The notes under the pieces were generated by a model, which worked only from the letters and a program-made list of their open reading frames with translations, did no database searches and had not been told where the DNA came from. The translations under genes were made by a program, and so were the position numbers. This document shows, piece by piece, positions 1 to 10,672 of a stretch of 64,000 bases of DNA; positions within the stretch are counted from its first letter, which is position 1; every line of letters begins with the position of its first letter. This DNA is from Dysidea avara (taxonomy: Eukaryota; Porifera; Demospongiae; Dictyoceratida; Dysideidae): NCBI RefSeq assembly GCF_963678975.1, contig NC_089278.1, positions 7,591,479 through 7,655,478 on the forward strand, in the 5' to 3' direction.

Positions 1-13
1 TGATTGTCAGTCT

Positions 14-3000
14 TTAAAGCTGCTTGCAGTTGAGCAGTTCATTACATAGCACTACACACTTCTCTGCGTAGAATTCTCCATTGATAATAAGGGATGTGAG
101 ATTTGTTTTAATTTTTAACATACTGGCAAGGCCTTTCAGCCACTGTTCATCCATTCTAGTAAACAAAAAGTCTAAATTTGTGATAGAGGTATTCTGTTTT
201 ACACCATTGAGTAGTGCTGAAAAATGACTAGCTGATTTAACACAAATTTTCAGTTCTTTCAAGGTTGTGTTTGATGCTATGGCAGTTGAAAGAGCTGAAC
301 AATTATCAGGTAGAACTATATGTAGTGACTTAATGGTTGTACTTGTGAGAAGTTTACTAAGGGCAATTGATGACTGTTCTCCTAATGACATTGAATATGG
401 CATTACACCAACAGTTCTAAGGGAGTTATTTTTTGTGAGAGCACTGCAAACTGCTTCAATACCATGATCTAGTAAATTACCACTGACATACAACTCTGAT
501 AAATTACTTAAATTTGCTGTTATCAGTTCACTAAGGGATGGCACTCCATCATCTGTTATATCATTTATATCCAAGTTTAGAGAGTTCAGTTTTGGATTCT
601 TTTTCAGTGCATGTACAATACTAGCAACTCCAGTATTGCCTAAATGGTTATGCTGCAAATCCAGGTTTAGAAGGGAACTGTTTAATAAATTATCAACAAT
701 AACTTCACTGAGATCTGATCCAAGTTGGCACCATTTCAATTTAAGAGTAGTTAGTGTATAATTGTTAGCTAAAGATTCTGTCAAAAGTTTTAGCATTTCA
801 TGGTCAAGATTGTTTTCACTGATGTCTAATGTCTTCAAATCAGATATATTTTTAAAAGATTCACTGATAGCCTGGATTCCTTTAATCCCTATTCCACAGC
901 CCCTCAACTCAAGGATTTGTATAGTGTAGTTATCTATGGTAGACTTGACAATAGTTTCAACTCCATTATCACCAAGTTTGTGATTACCTGTACAAACAAG
1001 TTTCCCAACAAGACAAGGTGAAGACAATAATTTAGCAATATGATTGGCTCCAGATTCAGTTAAATCATTAAAAGATAAATTCAATTCAAGAGGATCTAAA
1101 AGTAGATTGACAGCATAAGGATCAGACTGGAAAGGTTCTGTTAGTGCTTCGCTGACTGCCAGCAAGCCATCATCTCCAATTCCACACCATCCAAGGTTTA
1201 GTACTTTAATGGAACCAGGTGAACAGTTTGTTACAAAATAGGCAAGAGCTGAGCAATGCAGCAAATCCATCTCAAAATAAGATAAGTCAACAGTCCCATT
1301 TATAAACTTGATTACTTCTTTACAGAGGTCGGGAGTGCTGGCTTCATACAAGTACAACAGCAGTTGAACTAAATCAACTTTTTGTAGAACAGAATACATG
1401 CCTAGCGTGGGAATCATTGAGGTGAATATGCGCTTAGTATTTAATTTACTCAACCCTGCATAAAATTGCCAGACAATTTGAAATTTAGTATCATCCCTGT
1501 GTTTAATGAAAACGTCAAACTGCTCTGGTTTTGGAAGCTCAAATACATAGATAGCAGCACAAAACTCCTGCAGAGTTAAGTGGACGAAGTTGAAATTTTT
1601 TAAAGTCCCCCACTCAGACAACATTGGGGCAACATTTAGTAATCCTAATCCATTAATATCATCAGGTATTTCATACGATTGAATGTCATATGTGCTAAAT
1701 GTTACTTTGCCATTTTGTAATCCTTGAAAGGCCAATTTACAAACATTATGTAAATGTTTTGTTTCTAAACTAGACAATTCATTAAAAAACTGGAGACTTT
1801 CAGTCCCATCTTGTTTCTTTTCATGCAAATAACGTAAAATGGTACTTAGCAGAAGAGATCTGTATAATTCAGTACGTGATGAAGGTAGCGACTGCTTATG
1901 ATAAAATATATGGATTACTATTGCCAAGTAAATTGGAATATGAACCAGCCTTCCAACAAGAGGATTAGATTGAATCAGTTTTATTAAACTGGCTGCTTTG
2001 TTCTTGCCAACACGTTCATTGGATTGATCTTGTTTGCTTAATTCAATCAAAGTTGTCTTTATATACTCTTGGACTTGTTCAGGTTTAAAGCCAATGATTT
2101 CAATACGTTTGCTAACTACTTGCTGTCGAAGTTTCTCAGCTCCAACTGGACGCGATGTATACACAACAGTTGAATTGGGAAGCTTTTTAATAATATTTAT
2201 GAAGATTGACTCTTTCTGCAATTTTAGTGGAAGTTCATCAAAACCTTCAACTATAAAGCACACCTTGGATCCTTCACTTCTGTAAATTTCCTTCATTAGT
2301 TCTTTCTTAAAGTCCTTATCTTCAAGTGGGAAAAGATCTGCAATTGTTTCAGCCTTTTGTAACTCACTATGTCGCAATAACAATAGCACCACTATATCAT
2401 AGTCCTGTAGTAAGCGTCCACTAGCCCACTCTTTACAAATTTTAACTGACAACATTGTCTTGCCAAGGCCTGGACCAGCTTCAATCAAAACACATTTACT
2501 CTCTTCTCCCTTTCCAAATTTAAAGATATCAGGAAGTTCAATTGGTTCCTTTTCATTAAGTATATCATCAGGACCATAGTGTATAGTGTGTCTGGTATAC
2601 TCATCACTAATTTTACCAATTTTAATACGATGCTGTTTTATCAATGCTAAGTTGATGTAAGCCTCTGATGGCCTTGGGGGCCAATGGTCACCTCCAATAA
2701 GTGGTAACATTCTATACTGCTTTTCCAATTTTTCTTTATACTTCTTCATTACTTTAGAAGCTACAGGTTGCACTGGTTGCCTCAATATTTCCACCAGGTC
2801 TTCTGCCAGTTTAGACTTGCCGTTGCTGATAAAGCAATCATGTAACACTCTATATGTCGAATCAGTATTTTTTTCCTTATTATTCCATCTCTTTAGCATG
2901 CAACGTTTCTGCAAATCATAGGTGTCGCCATCATGTTTGATTGCCTGAACATCTGTTTCATCTAGTCCCAGATGATAAACAACCTCTTCCCATATCACTA

Positions 3001-3069
3001 TCTTTTGAGACAGTAAGTTCAGATGATCAGAGTCACATATATCATCAAGATTCACTGTTGCAGTACTCA
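14..3069 (-). CDS. NLR-type receptor, Death-NACHT-LRR (large 3' exon)
   Basis: Likely a cytosolic pattern-recognition or signalling receptor: a Death-fold N-terminus for adaptor recruitment, a NACHT ATPase for oligomerisation and a C-terminal leucine-rich sensor. Numbering from the ATG at 3082, residues about 10-102 resemble a Death domain, the P-loop GPGLGKT is at 203-209, the Walker B region VEGFDELP is near 278-285, and about nine ribonuclease-inhibitor-like LRRs run from about residue 625 to the end. The Walker B position usually held by Asp is Glu. The ATG at 3082 lies inside a pyrimidine tract followed by AG at 3070-3071 (minus strand), so I end the exon at 3069 and infer an upstream coding exon that I did not find. 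The stop is at 14-16. Death-NACHT-LRR genes are known to be expanded in sponges and cnidarians. The domain calls are firm for NACHT and LRR, moderate for Death. Confidence 0.85.
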
Positions 3070-3164
3070 CTAAAAAGAACATATATTACATGAGTAAATA
3101 GATCTACAAAAACCTTGTCTCATTTACAAAGAATTGCCAGGCTTTTGCAGATCTGGTTATACAA

Positions 3165-3480
3165 AATCAAGACACATGAAAGTGTGTCATGCGGCCAAGT
3201 AAGCTGATGTGCCGCACAATGTGTATTATATTGACAGGAAAAAATGAGAATTGTTACTGGATTCAATCTCAGAATACATAATTTTCACAAATTTTGTGGG
3301 GAAGCATTCCCCCAGACCAAGTGTGCTTGCGACAGAAAATTGGAAACCTGTCACCAAAAATTCCTATATCGCCCTTGAATGGTGTATAGGAATAACTTGA
3401 AAATAATACATACCATCATAGAAGTGTCTTTTGATGGTTTGAAAAACAAAAGAGTATCAGTACAGAGTTTACAAAGCAAA
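3165..3480 (+). repeat. Dispersed repeat family R1, copy A (diverged)
   Basis: Begins with a short hairpin-like stretch (GACACATGAAAGTGTGTC), then GCGGCC and ATATTGACAGGAA, as in copy B near 4675. A later block (CATAGAAGTGTCTTTTGATG) corresponds to a block of copy B near 5180. No coding capacity is seen. Confidence 0.6.
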
Positions 3481-3544
3481 ACTAAACAAGTGTAAAATTG
3501 CAGGGTCCAGATATTTTATAGAACAGTCACCGTGGGGTACACGT

Positions 3545-3690
3545 AACAATGGAAATAAGGTGACAGGGATTTGATTACTGAGCAGACAGCACAGCTGATG
3601 TGCTGACTGGGTAGACAGCATGGTTGATGGTGGGAGCTTCACATCTAACACCCAAATCCTTAACCACTGAGCCACTACTATCACAGCTAT
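3545..3690 (-). repeat. tRNA-like SINE fragment
   Basis: On the minus strand GTGGCTCAGTGGTTAAGG matches a pol III A box, and a B-box-like run (AATCAAATCCC) lies about 110 bases further on. The spacing is too long for a tRNA and no cloverleaf is evident, so this reads as a decayed tRNA-derived SINE. Low confidence. Confidence 0.3.
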
Positions 3691-3732
3691 ATTCAATTCC
3701 ATTTCAAAATTCTAGACAATAGTTCTATGAAG

Positions 3733-3883
3733 TGTGGAATCCACACAAATCCACCAAGCTGTGAAAAAAGGGTGTAGTCTTCCAAAGTCTGGGTTAAAAA
3801 GTTGTACAGTGGTGGCCAAGAAATTACTGCAATAATTTAATGTTAACTTTTTCATAGCTTGGCTGATTTTGTGTGATATATAC
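3733..3883. repeat. Degenerate copy of the palindromic element family seen at 9.3-9.9 kb
   Basis: Shares the end sequence (CACACAAA..CCAAGCTGTGAAAAAAGG) and the block GTGGCCAAGAAAT with the better copies at 9306-9910, and ends in the inverse (CATAGCTTGGCTG). The arms are strongly diverged. Nothing recognisable lies between this element and 4660. Confidence 0.5.
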
Positions 3884-4671
3884 TAATTGCTCAACACTTT
3901 AAACTAAAGCAGAATTAGAGGCTGAAAATTTGATACTAACACTATGTCTGGTTATAGTTATCCTTGCAGCACAACCTGGCCTAGTATCCAACAAGGTATA
4001 GCACCACATACAGAGAGAATTGAACTGTATCCGAATCCTCGATATCAGCATATACAGTATGAAACAAAAACCTTAGTCAATAGTCTCAATACTGTGCCCT
4101 GGAATCTCTACCTATTACTTCTGACAAGTGAACTCACCAGAAAACCATCTTTATACTATCTGAAACATCTCACACAAAAATTATCGATACCCCTCAGTTG
4201 AAAGTATAATGTAGTTTGTGTCTGCAGACTGGAGAAGTTTGACTAGTGTAGGCCTTGATACTTTTTTCTATTGCCCAGATTACAAGTTCAAACAAATCCA
4301 AACTTAATTCCTCAAACCTGATGTGACATCCAGATGATAGACCCAAAAAGTCTAGGTATGTAGATCAGGCTGCACAACTCTTGCATTTTCATCAATGGTC
4401 AGATATATATAGTAGGAAGTCAGCAATAGGGTTTCAACTCAACAAAGCAACAGATTCCAACAACAGAGGTACAACAAAACAATCTTCCTGAACTATAATG
4501 CTAGATAGTGCTGATAGAAGCTAGTTTCAAAAACCTTCCCAAAAATTTATCTACTTTATAGACAGAACAGAAACTGGGACAGGGTGGTATACCTTCTCTT
4601 GGTAAAACATGCAGACATACTAATCCATAATGATAATGCATTAAACATTTATGGGTGCATCTAATAACCAA

Positions 4672-5458
4672 GACTCATCAAGACACACGATAGTGTGTCG
4701 TGCGGCCCAAGAAGCCGGCGCGCCACACCGTGAGTATATTGACAGGAAGAAAGAAAACGTCATTTTCACACATTTGTATCTCGGTGATACCTCATCCGAT
4801 TGGAACCAAATTTGCTGCAGAGTTGCCCGCCAGCTAGGGGAGTCTACATTCCAAATTTGAAGGAAATCACTCAAGCCGTTTCCGAGATACGAGTGGCCAA
4901 AGTTTCGTTTTTTTTTCTTCGTTTTTTTTTCTTCGTCTTTTCGCACACTTGCAAAAATTGCTATAAAACGCAAACGCGTACTCCAATCGCCTTGAAACTT
5001 GGCACACAGAAGGGTAGTACAAAGGCGAATCCTAGCATCAAATTTGGTGCAAATCCGGTGAATGATTCAGGAGTTATGACCGATTATTCGCGTAAAACAA
5101 GATCGATTTGTTGTCACGCCTACAGGGTAAACCGCTTCATGGAATGAGTTAAAAATTGCTATGTAGATGGAGTAACCATCGTAGGAGTGCCTTTTGGTGG
5201 TTTGAAAGGAATCGAGATAAAGACCACGGAGATATGACACAAAACCCAACCTGTGTCACAATTACGCGATCGATTTTTAGGAATAAAAAAGTATTAGTTT
5301 TCACGCCTACTAGGCAAACCGCTTAGAGCAATGAGCTGAAAATCGGTGTATAGCTGGAATAATCTTCATTGAAAGTCCTTGCAGTAGTATAGAAGAATTG
5401 GATTACAAACCACTGAGTTATGATTCGAAAGCCAACTCCGTGTAGCAAATACGAGATC
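4672..5458 (+). repeat. Dispersed repeat family R1, copy B (best preserved)
   Basis: Starts with an inverted pair (GACACACGATAGTGTGTC) then GCGGCCC and runs about 790 bp. It holds T-rich and AT-rich blocks and recurring phrases such as GGAGTTATGACCGATTATTC and CACGCCTAC..GCAAACCGCTT, which occurs twice, so it is partly internally duplicated. Copies lie at 3165 (plus) and 13845-14225 (inverted). The short open frames are not convincing coding sequence. It ends beside a copy of the 24-bp TIR motif described at 46529. Confidence 0.6.
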
Positions 5459-5484
5459 GAGATACTCTAATAGAACAGTCACCC
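5459..5484 (+). repeat. Copy of a dispersed MITE terminal motif
   Basis: GAGATACTCTAATAGAACAG followed by TCAC. The same motif forms inverted termini of a small element at 46529-46710 and recurs near 10164-10237, 12741-12785, 19842-19866, 22495-22519 and 46337-46359. Confidence 0.6.
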
Positions 5485-5559
5485 TAATAGAGCATTCAGC
5501 TAATTTATTTACTCCATTATAGAATTCTATTACCATATTCTGTAGGGAGTTCAGCTGCA

Positions 5560-8500
5560 AACAGTTAATCTTATAGACAGTTCAGCAAGAAGCAAGTCAC
5601 CCTATAGAGAGTTCAGCTACAAATATATCGCTGTAGTGATTCATAACATTGCAAGTCACACTGAAGAAAGTTCAGCTATAAACAAGTCATGCACCCTGTA
5701 GAGAGTTCGGCTACACTCTCTAGAGAATTCAGCTACAAACAAGTCACTGTGGAGAGAGTTCAGCTACAAAGAAACTATCCTGTAAAGATTTCATCTCTAC
5801 AAACAAGTTACCCTATAGAGATCACCTGCAAACAAGTAACCCTGAAGAGAGTTCAGCTACAGACAAGTCACTTTATAGTTTATACAGTGTTCAGCTACAA
5901 GTAAGTCACTCTGTAGAGAATTCAGCTACAAATAAGTCACTCTGTAGAGAATTCAGCTACCACCAAGTCACTCTGTAAAGAATTTTGCTACAAACAAGTC
6001 ACCGTGTAGAGAGTTCAGCAACCAAAATACTACTCTGTAAAGAGTTCAGCTATACAAACAAGTTACTCTGTAGAGAGATCAGCTAGAAACAAGAGAGAGT
6101 TCAGCTAGAAGAAGTCACCCTGTAGAGAACTCAGCTGCAAAGAAACCCTGTAGAGAGATCAACTACAAGCAAATCACCCTGCAGAGCATTCAGCTATAAA
6201 CAAATCACCCTGTAGAAAGTTCAGGTACAAACAAATCACCCTATATACAGTTCAGCTACAAAAAAATCACTCTGTAGAGAGTTCAGCTACAAAGAAGTTA
6301 TGCTACAGTGAGATCAGTTTGAAACAAGAGGTTTCAGCTACAAACAAATTAAGCTGTAGAGAGTTCAACTATGAACAGATCATCCTGTAGATAGTTCAGC
6401 TAGATACAAGTCACCCTATAGAGAGATCAACTAGAGGAAGTCACCTTGTAGAGAGATCAGCTAGAAAAAGTTGCCTTGTAGAAAGTTCAGTAACAAAGAA
6501 ACCATCCTGTAGAGAGTTCAGCTACAAACAAATCACCCTGTAGAGAGTTCAGCTGCAAACAAATCACCCTGTAGAGAGTTCAGTTACAAACAAATCAACC
6601 TGTAGAGAGATCAGCTCGAGGAAGTCACCTTGTAGAGGGATCAGCTAGAAACAAGTCACCTTGTAGAGAGTTCAGGTACAAAGAAACCACCATGTAGACA
6701 GTTCAGCTGCAAACATATCGCCTGTAGAGAGTTCACACAGCTAGAAACAAATCACCCTGTAGAGAGATCAGCTAGAAGAGGTCACCTTGTACAGAGTTCA
6801 GCTACAAAGAAACCATCATGTAGAGAGTTCAGCTGAAAACAAATCACCCTGTAGAGAGTTCAGCTACAAATAGATCACCCTGTAGAGAGATCAGCTAGAA
6901 GAGGTCACCTTGTAGAGAGTTCAGCTACAAAGAAACCATCATGTAGAGAGTTCAGCTGCAAACAAATCACCCTGTAGAGCGTTCAGCTACAAAAAGATCA
7001 TCCTGTAGAGAGATCAGCAAGAAGAGGTTACCTTGTAGAGAATCCAGCTACAAAGAAACCATCATGTAGAGAGTTCAGCTACAAAGAAACCACCATGTAG
7101 AGAATTCAGCTACAAAGAAACCATCATGTAGAGAGTTCAGCTACAAAGAAACCACCATGTAGAGAGATTAGCTGCAAACAAATCACCTATAGAGAGTTCA
7201 GCTAGAAACAAATCACCCTGTAGAGAGATCAGATAGAAGAAATCACCTTGTAGAGAGTTCAGCTACAAAGAAACCATCGTGTAGAGAGTTCAGCTACAAC
7301 GAAACCACCATGTAGAGAGTTTAGCTGCAAACAAATAACCTGTAGAGAGTTCAGCTAGAAACAAATCACCCTGTAGAGAGATCAGCTAGAAGAGGTCACC
7401 TTGTAGAGAGTTCAGCTACAAAGAAACCATCATGTAGAGAGTTCAGCTGAAAACAAATCACCCTGTAGAGAGTTCAGCTACAAAAAGATCACCCTGTAGA
7501 GAGTTCAGCTAGAAGAAGTCACCTTGTAGAGAGTTCAGCTACAAAGAAACCATCATGTAGACTCTGAGAGTTAAGCTGCAAACAAATCACTCTGTAGAGA
7601 GTTCAGCTAGAAGAAGTCACCTTGTAGAGAGTTCAGCTACAAAGAAACCATCGTGTGGAGAGTTCAGCTACAACGAAACCACCATGTAGAGAGTTTAGCT
7701 GAAAACAAATAACCTGTAGAGAGTTCAGCTAGAAACAAATCACCCTGTAGAGAGATCAGCTAGAAGAGGTCACCTTGTAGAGAGTTCAGCTACAAAGAAA
7801 CCGCCATGTAGAGAGTTCAGCCTCAAACAAATCACCGTGTAGAGAATTCAACTACAAACAAATTGCCCTGTAGAGGGATCAGCTAGAAGAAGTTACGTTG
7901 TAGAGAGTTCAGCTACAAAGAAACCGCCATGTAGAGAGTTCAGCCTCAAACAAATCACCATGTAGAGAATTCAACTACAAACAAATCGCCCTGTAGAAGG
8001 ATCAGCTAGAAGAGGTCACCTTGTAGAGAGTTCAGCTACAAAGAAACCATCATGTAGAGAGTTCAGCTACAAAGAAATCACCTTGTAGAGAGTTCAGCTA
8101 GAAGAAGTCACCTTGTATAGAGTTCAGCTACAAAGAAACCACTATGTAGAGAGTTTAACTGCAACAAATCACCAGTAGAGAGTTCAGCTAGAAACACATC
8201 ACCCTGGAGAGAGATCAGCTAGAAGAGGTCATCTTGTAGTGAGTTCAGCTACAAAGAAACCACCACATAAAGAGGTCAGCTGCAAATAAATCACTTGTTG
8301 AGAGTTCAGTTACAAACAAATCCCCCTGTAGAGGGATCAGCTAGAAGAAGTCACCTTGTAGAGAGTTCAGCTACAAAGAAACCATCATATAGAGAGTTCA
8401 GCTACAAAGAAATCACCCTGTAGAGAGTTCAGCTAGAAGAAGTCACCTTGTAGAGAGTTCAGCTACAAAGAAACCATCATGTAAAGAGTTCAGCTGCAAA

Positions 8501-9110
8501 CAAATCACCCTGTAGAGAGTTCAGCTACAAAACGATCACCCTGTAGAGAGTTCAGCTAGAAGAAGTCACCTTGTAGAGAGTTCAGCTACAAAGAAACCAT
8601 CATATAGAGAGTTCAGCTACAACGAAAGCACCCTGTAGAAAGATCAGCTAGAAGAAGTCACCTTGTAGAGTGTTCAGTTACAAAGAAACCATCATGTAGA
8701 GAGTTCAGCTGCAAACAAATCACCCTGTAGTGAGTTCAGCTACAAAAAGATCACCCTGTAGAGAGTTCAGCTAGAAGAAGTCACCTTGTAGAGAGTTCAG
8801 CTACAAAGAAACCATCATGTAGACTCTGAGAGTTAAGCTGCAAACAAATCACTCTGTAGAGAGTTCAGCTAGAAGAAGTCACCTTGTAGAGAGTTCAGCT
8901 ACAAAGAAACCATCGTGTAGAGAGTTCAGCTACAAAGAAACCACCATGTAGAGAGTTTAGCTGCAAACAAATCACCTGTAGAGAGTTCATCTAGAAACAA
9001 ATCACCCTGTAGAGAGATCAGCTATAAAGAAGAGGTCACCTTATAGATAGTTCAGCTACATTTCAAGTCACCCAGTAGAGAGATCAGCTGCAAAATAATA
9101 TCCTGTGGGG
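5560..9110 (+). repeat. Satellite array, 30-31 bp monomer, about 3.5 kb
   Basis: More than 100 tandem copies of a monomer with core TGTAGAGAGTTCAGCTACAA followed by about 11 variable bases that alternate among a few types (AGAAACCATCA, ACAAATCACCC, AAGATCACCC, GAAGTCACCT). The left 400 bp is more diverged, typical of an array edge. Blocks recur at higher order: the rare variant AGACTCTGAGAGTTAAG appears at about 7563 and 8823, some 1.26 kb apart, with matching neighbours. TAG stops in each monomer exclude a long plus-strand frame. A second array of the same family begins at 63667. Confidence 0.95.
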
Positions 9111-9305
9111 AATAATGGGCATGTAATAAATATATGTATATAATTTGTATAATTACTAATAAAATCAAAAATAATTGAAGTATTAAAAATCTTCTTTAAG
9201 TTCTTTTCTTCTTCCTGTGGTAAAGAAAAAACACATGGGTTAAAAAAAACCCCAAAGCCAGCCATTGGCCGGCTTTGCAGTATACAAATACAAAAAGAAG
9301 TGATA

Positions 9306-9629
9306 TCTAATCAAAAACAGCCAAGCTGTAAAAAAAGGTGCGGCCCCCAAAAAGGCCATGGTGAAAAAAGATGTGAAATCCAAGGTGGCGGCCAAGAAAT
9401 GGCTGTGATGGTAGGTTAATGGTAAAAATTTTAATAACGACAATTCAGATGAATTTTGTGCCGCTTGGTCTTGGCACCAAATTCACCTGAATTGTCGTTA
9501 TTAAAATTTTTACCATTAACCTACCATCACAGCCATTTCTTGGCCGCCACCTTGGATTTCACATCTTTTTTCACCATGGCCTTTTTGGGAGCCGCACCTT
9601 TTTTTACAGCTTGGCTGTTTTTGATTAGA
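9306..9629. mobile_element. Palindromic (foldback) MITE, copy 1
   Basis: Two near-identical arms of about 140 bp meet around 9465. The ends are TCTAATCAAAAACAGCCAAG and its inverse. The arms share the inner phrases AAGGTGGCGGCCAAGAAATG and GGTAAAAATTTTAATAACGA. It has no coding frame of its own. The two overlapping short frames here (in both directions) are the same arm read twice. Confidence 0.85.
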
Positions 9630-9636
9630 TTATACT

Positions 9637-9910
9637 ATCCACACAAAAACAGCCAAGCTATGAAAAAATGGTGCGGCCTTAAAAAGCCTGGGTGAAAAAA
9701 GTTGTGAAATCAAAGGTGGCGGCCAAGAAATGGCTGCAATGATGTTAATGCTAATAAATTTTAACAATGCACACAGCCATTATTAAAAATTTTTAGCATT
9801 AACATCATTACAGCCATTTCTTGGCTGCCACCTTTGATTTCACAACTTTTTTCACCCAGGTTTTTTAAGGCCGCACCATTTTTTCACAGCTTGGCTGTTT
9901 TTGTGTGGAT
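9637..9910. mobile_element. Palindromic (foldback) MITE, copy 2
   Basis: Begins ATCCACACAAAAACAGCCAA and ends with the inverse, with arms of about 125 bp and a short loop near 9765. It shares GGTGGCGGCCAAGAAATGGC with copy 1, only seven bases away. The two arms differ at more sites than those of copy 1. Confidence 0.85.
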
Positions 9911-10672
9911 TTTACTACCTATTTAACCTAACAGTAATGGTATTTGCAACAAATATAAAACTACATCTCATCCTCCAGACATATGTTGGTCTTTTCAATC
10001 CTATTACCAGCTGTTACTATTGTTCAGTTGGTAATGATCTTTAGTTATACACAACTACAGCACCCTTGTTCAGTGTTTCACTACACACCAAAGCTGTGTG
10101 ATACCCTACCTGGCCACGACACCATCTGTCTACATCAAATTCTCTGCTCAACTTCACATTTGAATGCTCTATTAGAGTGACTTATTTTTTACAATAGTTG
10201 ACTGCTCTAATAGGGTGACTGCACTATTAGAGTATCTCAACTGTGCACTTGCTACATGCTCACATTATAACTCAATGGTTTTAAATCTGATTCTTTTAAA
10301 GCCTTTTTATCAAACGGTACAGTAGTACCATTTAAGTAGGGATTCCCTCAAAAATTTCACGCCATCCAAAATTCTGCCTTCAAAAATCATCCTAGAGACA
10401 TTTTACGCGACAAAATCACCTTTACGGAATAGTACTAGTCCATATAATTATTAAATATAACAAAACACTTACAGGTGGCCAGATATAGAATTTTTTTTTA
10501 ATCGCCAAAACTTGAATTTTAGTCTCACTGACTACCTCACTGCCTGTCTGACTGACTCACTGCCTGTCTGACTACAGTAGCAAGGCTAGAGGCCAAATGA
10601 AGCAGCGCATGGTCACCATTTTACGTCACAATGACAAACTCACCAGTGGGATGTGCCTTTTGGGGTTCTGAC
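9911..10672. other. Intergenic, no gene seen
   Basis: No coding signal. At 10164-10237 there are three copies, in both orientations, of the CTCTAATAGAG-type motif shared with the small TIR element at 46529. Near 10505-10570 a short imperfect repeat of CTGACTGACTCACTGCCTGT occurs. Confidence 0.6.

Noticed and set aside
4641..5147. Overlapping frames of 110 and 115 codons with Lys- or Phe-rich tracts
   Set aside because: They lie in repeat family R1 and are driven by T-rich/A-rich tracts. No conservation pattern or domain is visible.
5560..9110. CRISPR-like appearance of a regular 30-31 bp repeat with changing segments
   Set aside because: The changing segments are only about 11 bases, recur in a few types and are not unique spacers. 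The context is animal nuclear DNA with introns. It is a satellite.
9240..9695. Two near-identical hydrophobic peptides (MSLLKFLPLTYHH...) on opposite strands
   Set aside because: They are the two arms of the palindromic element read in opposite directions, not genes.
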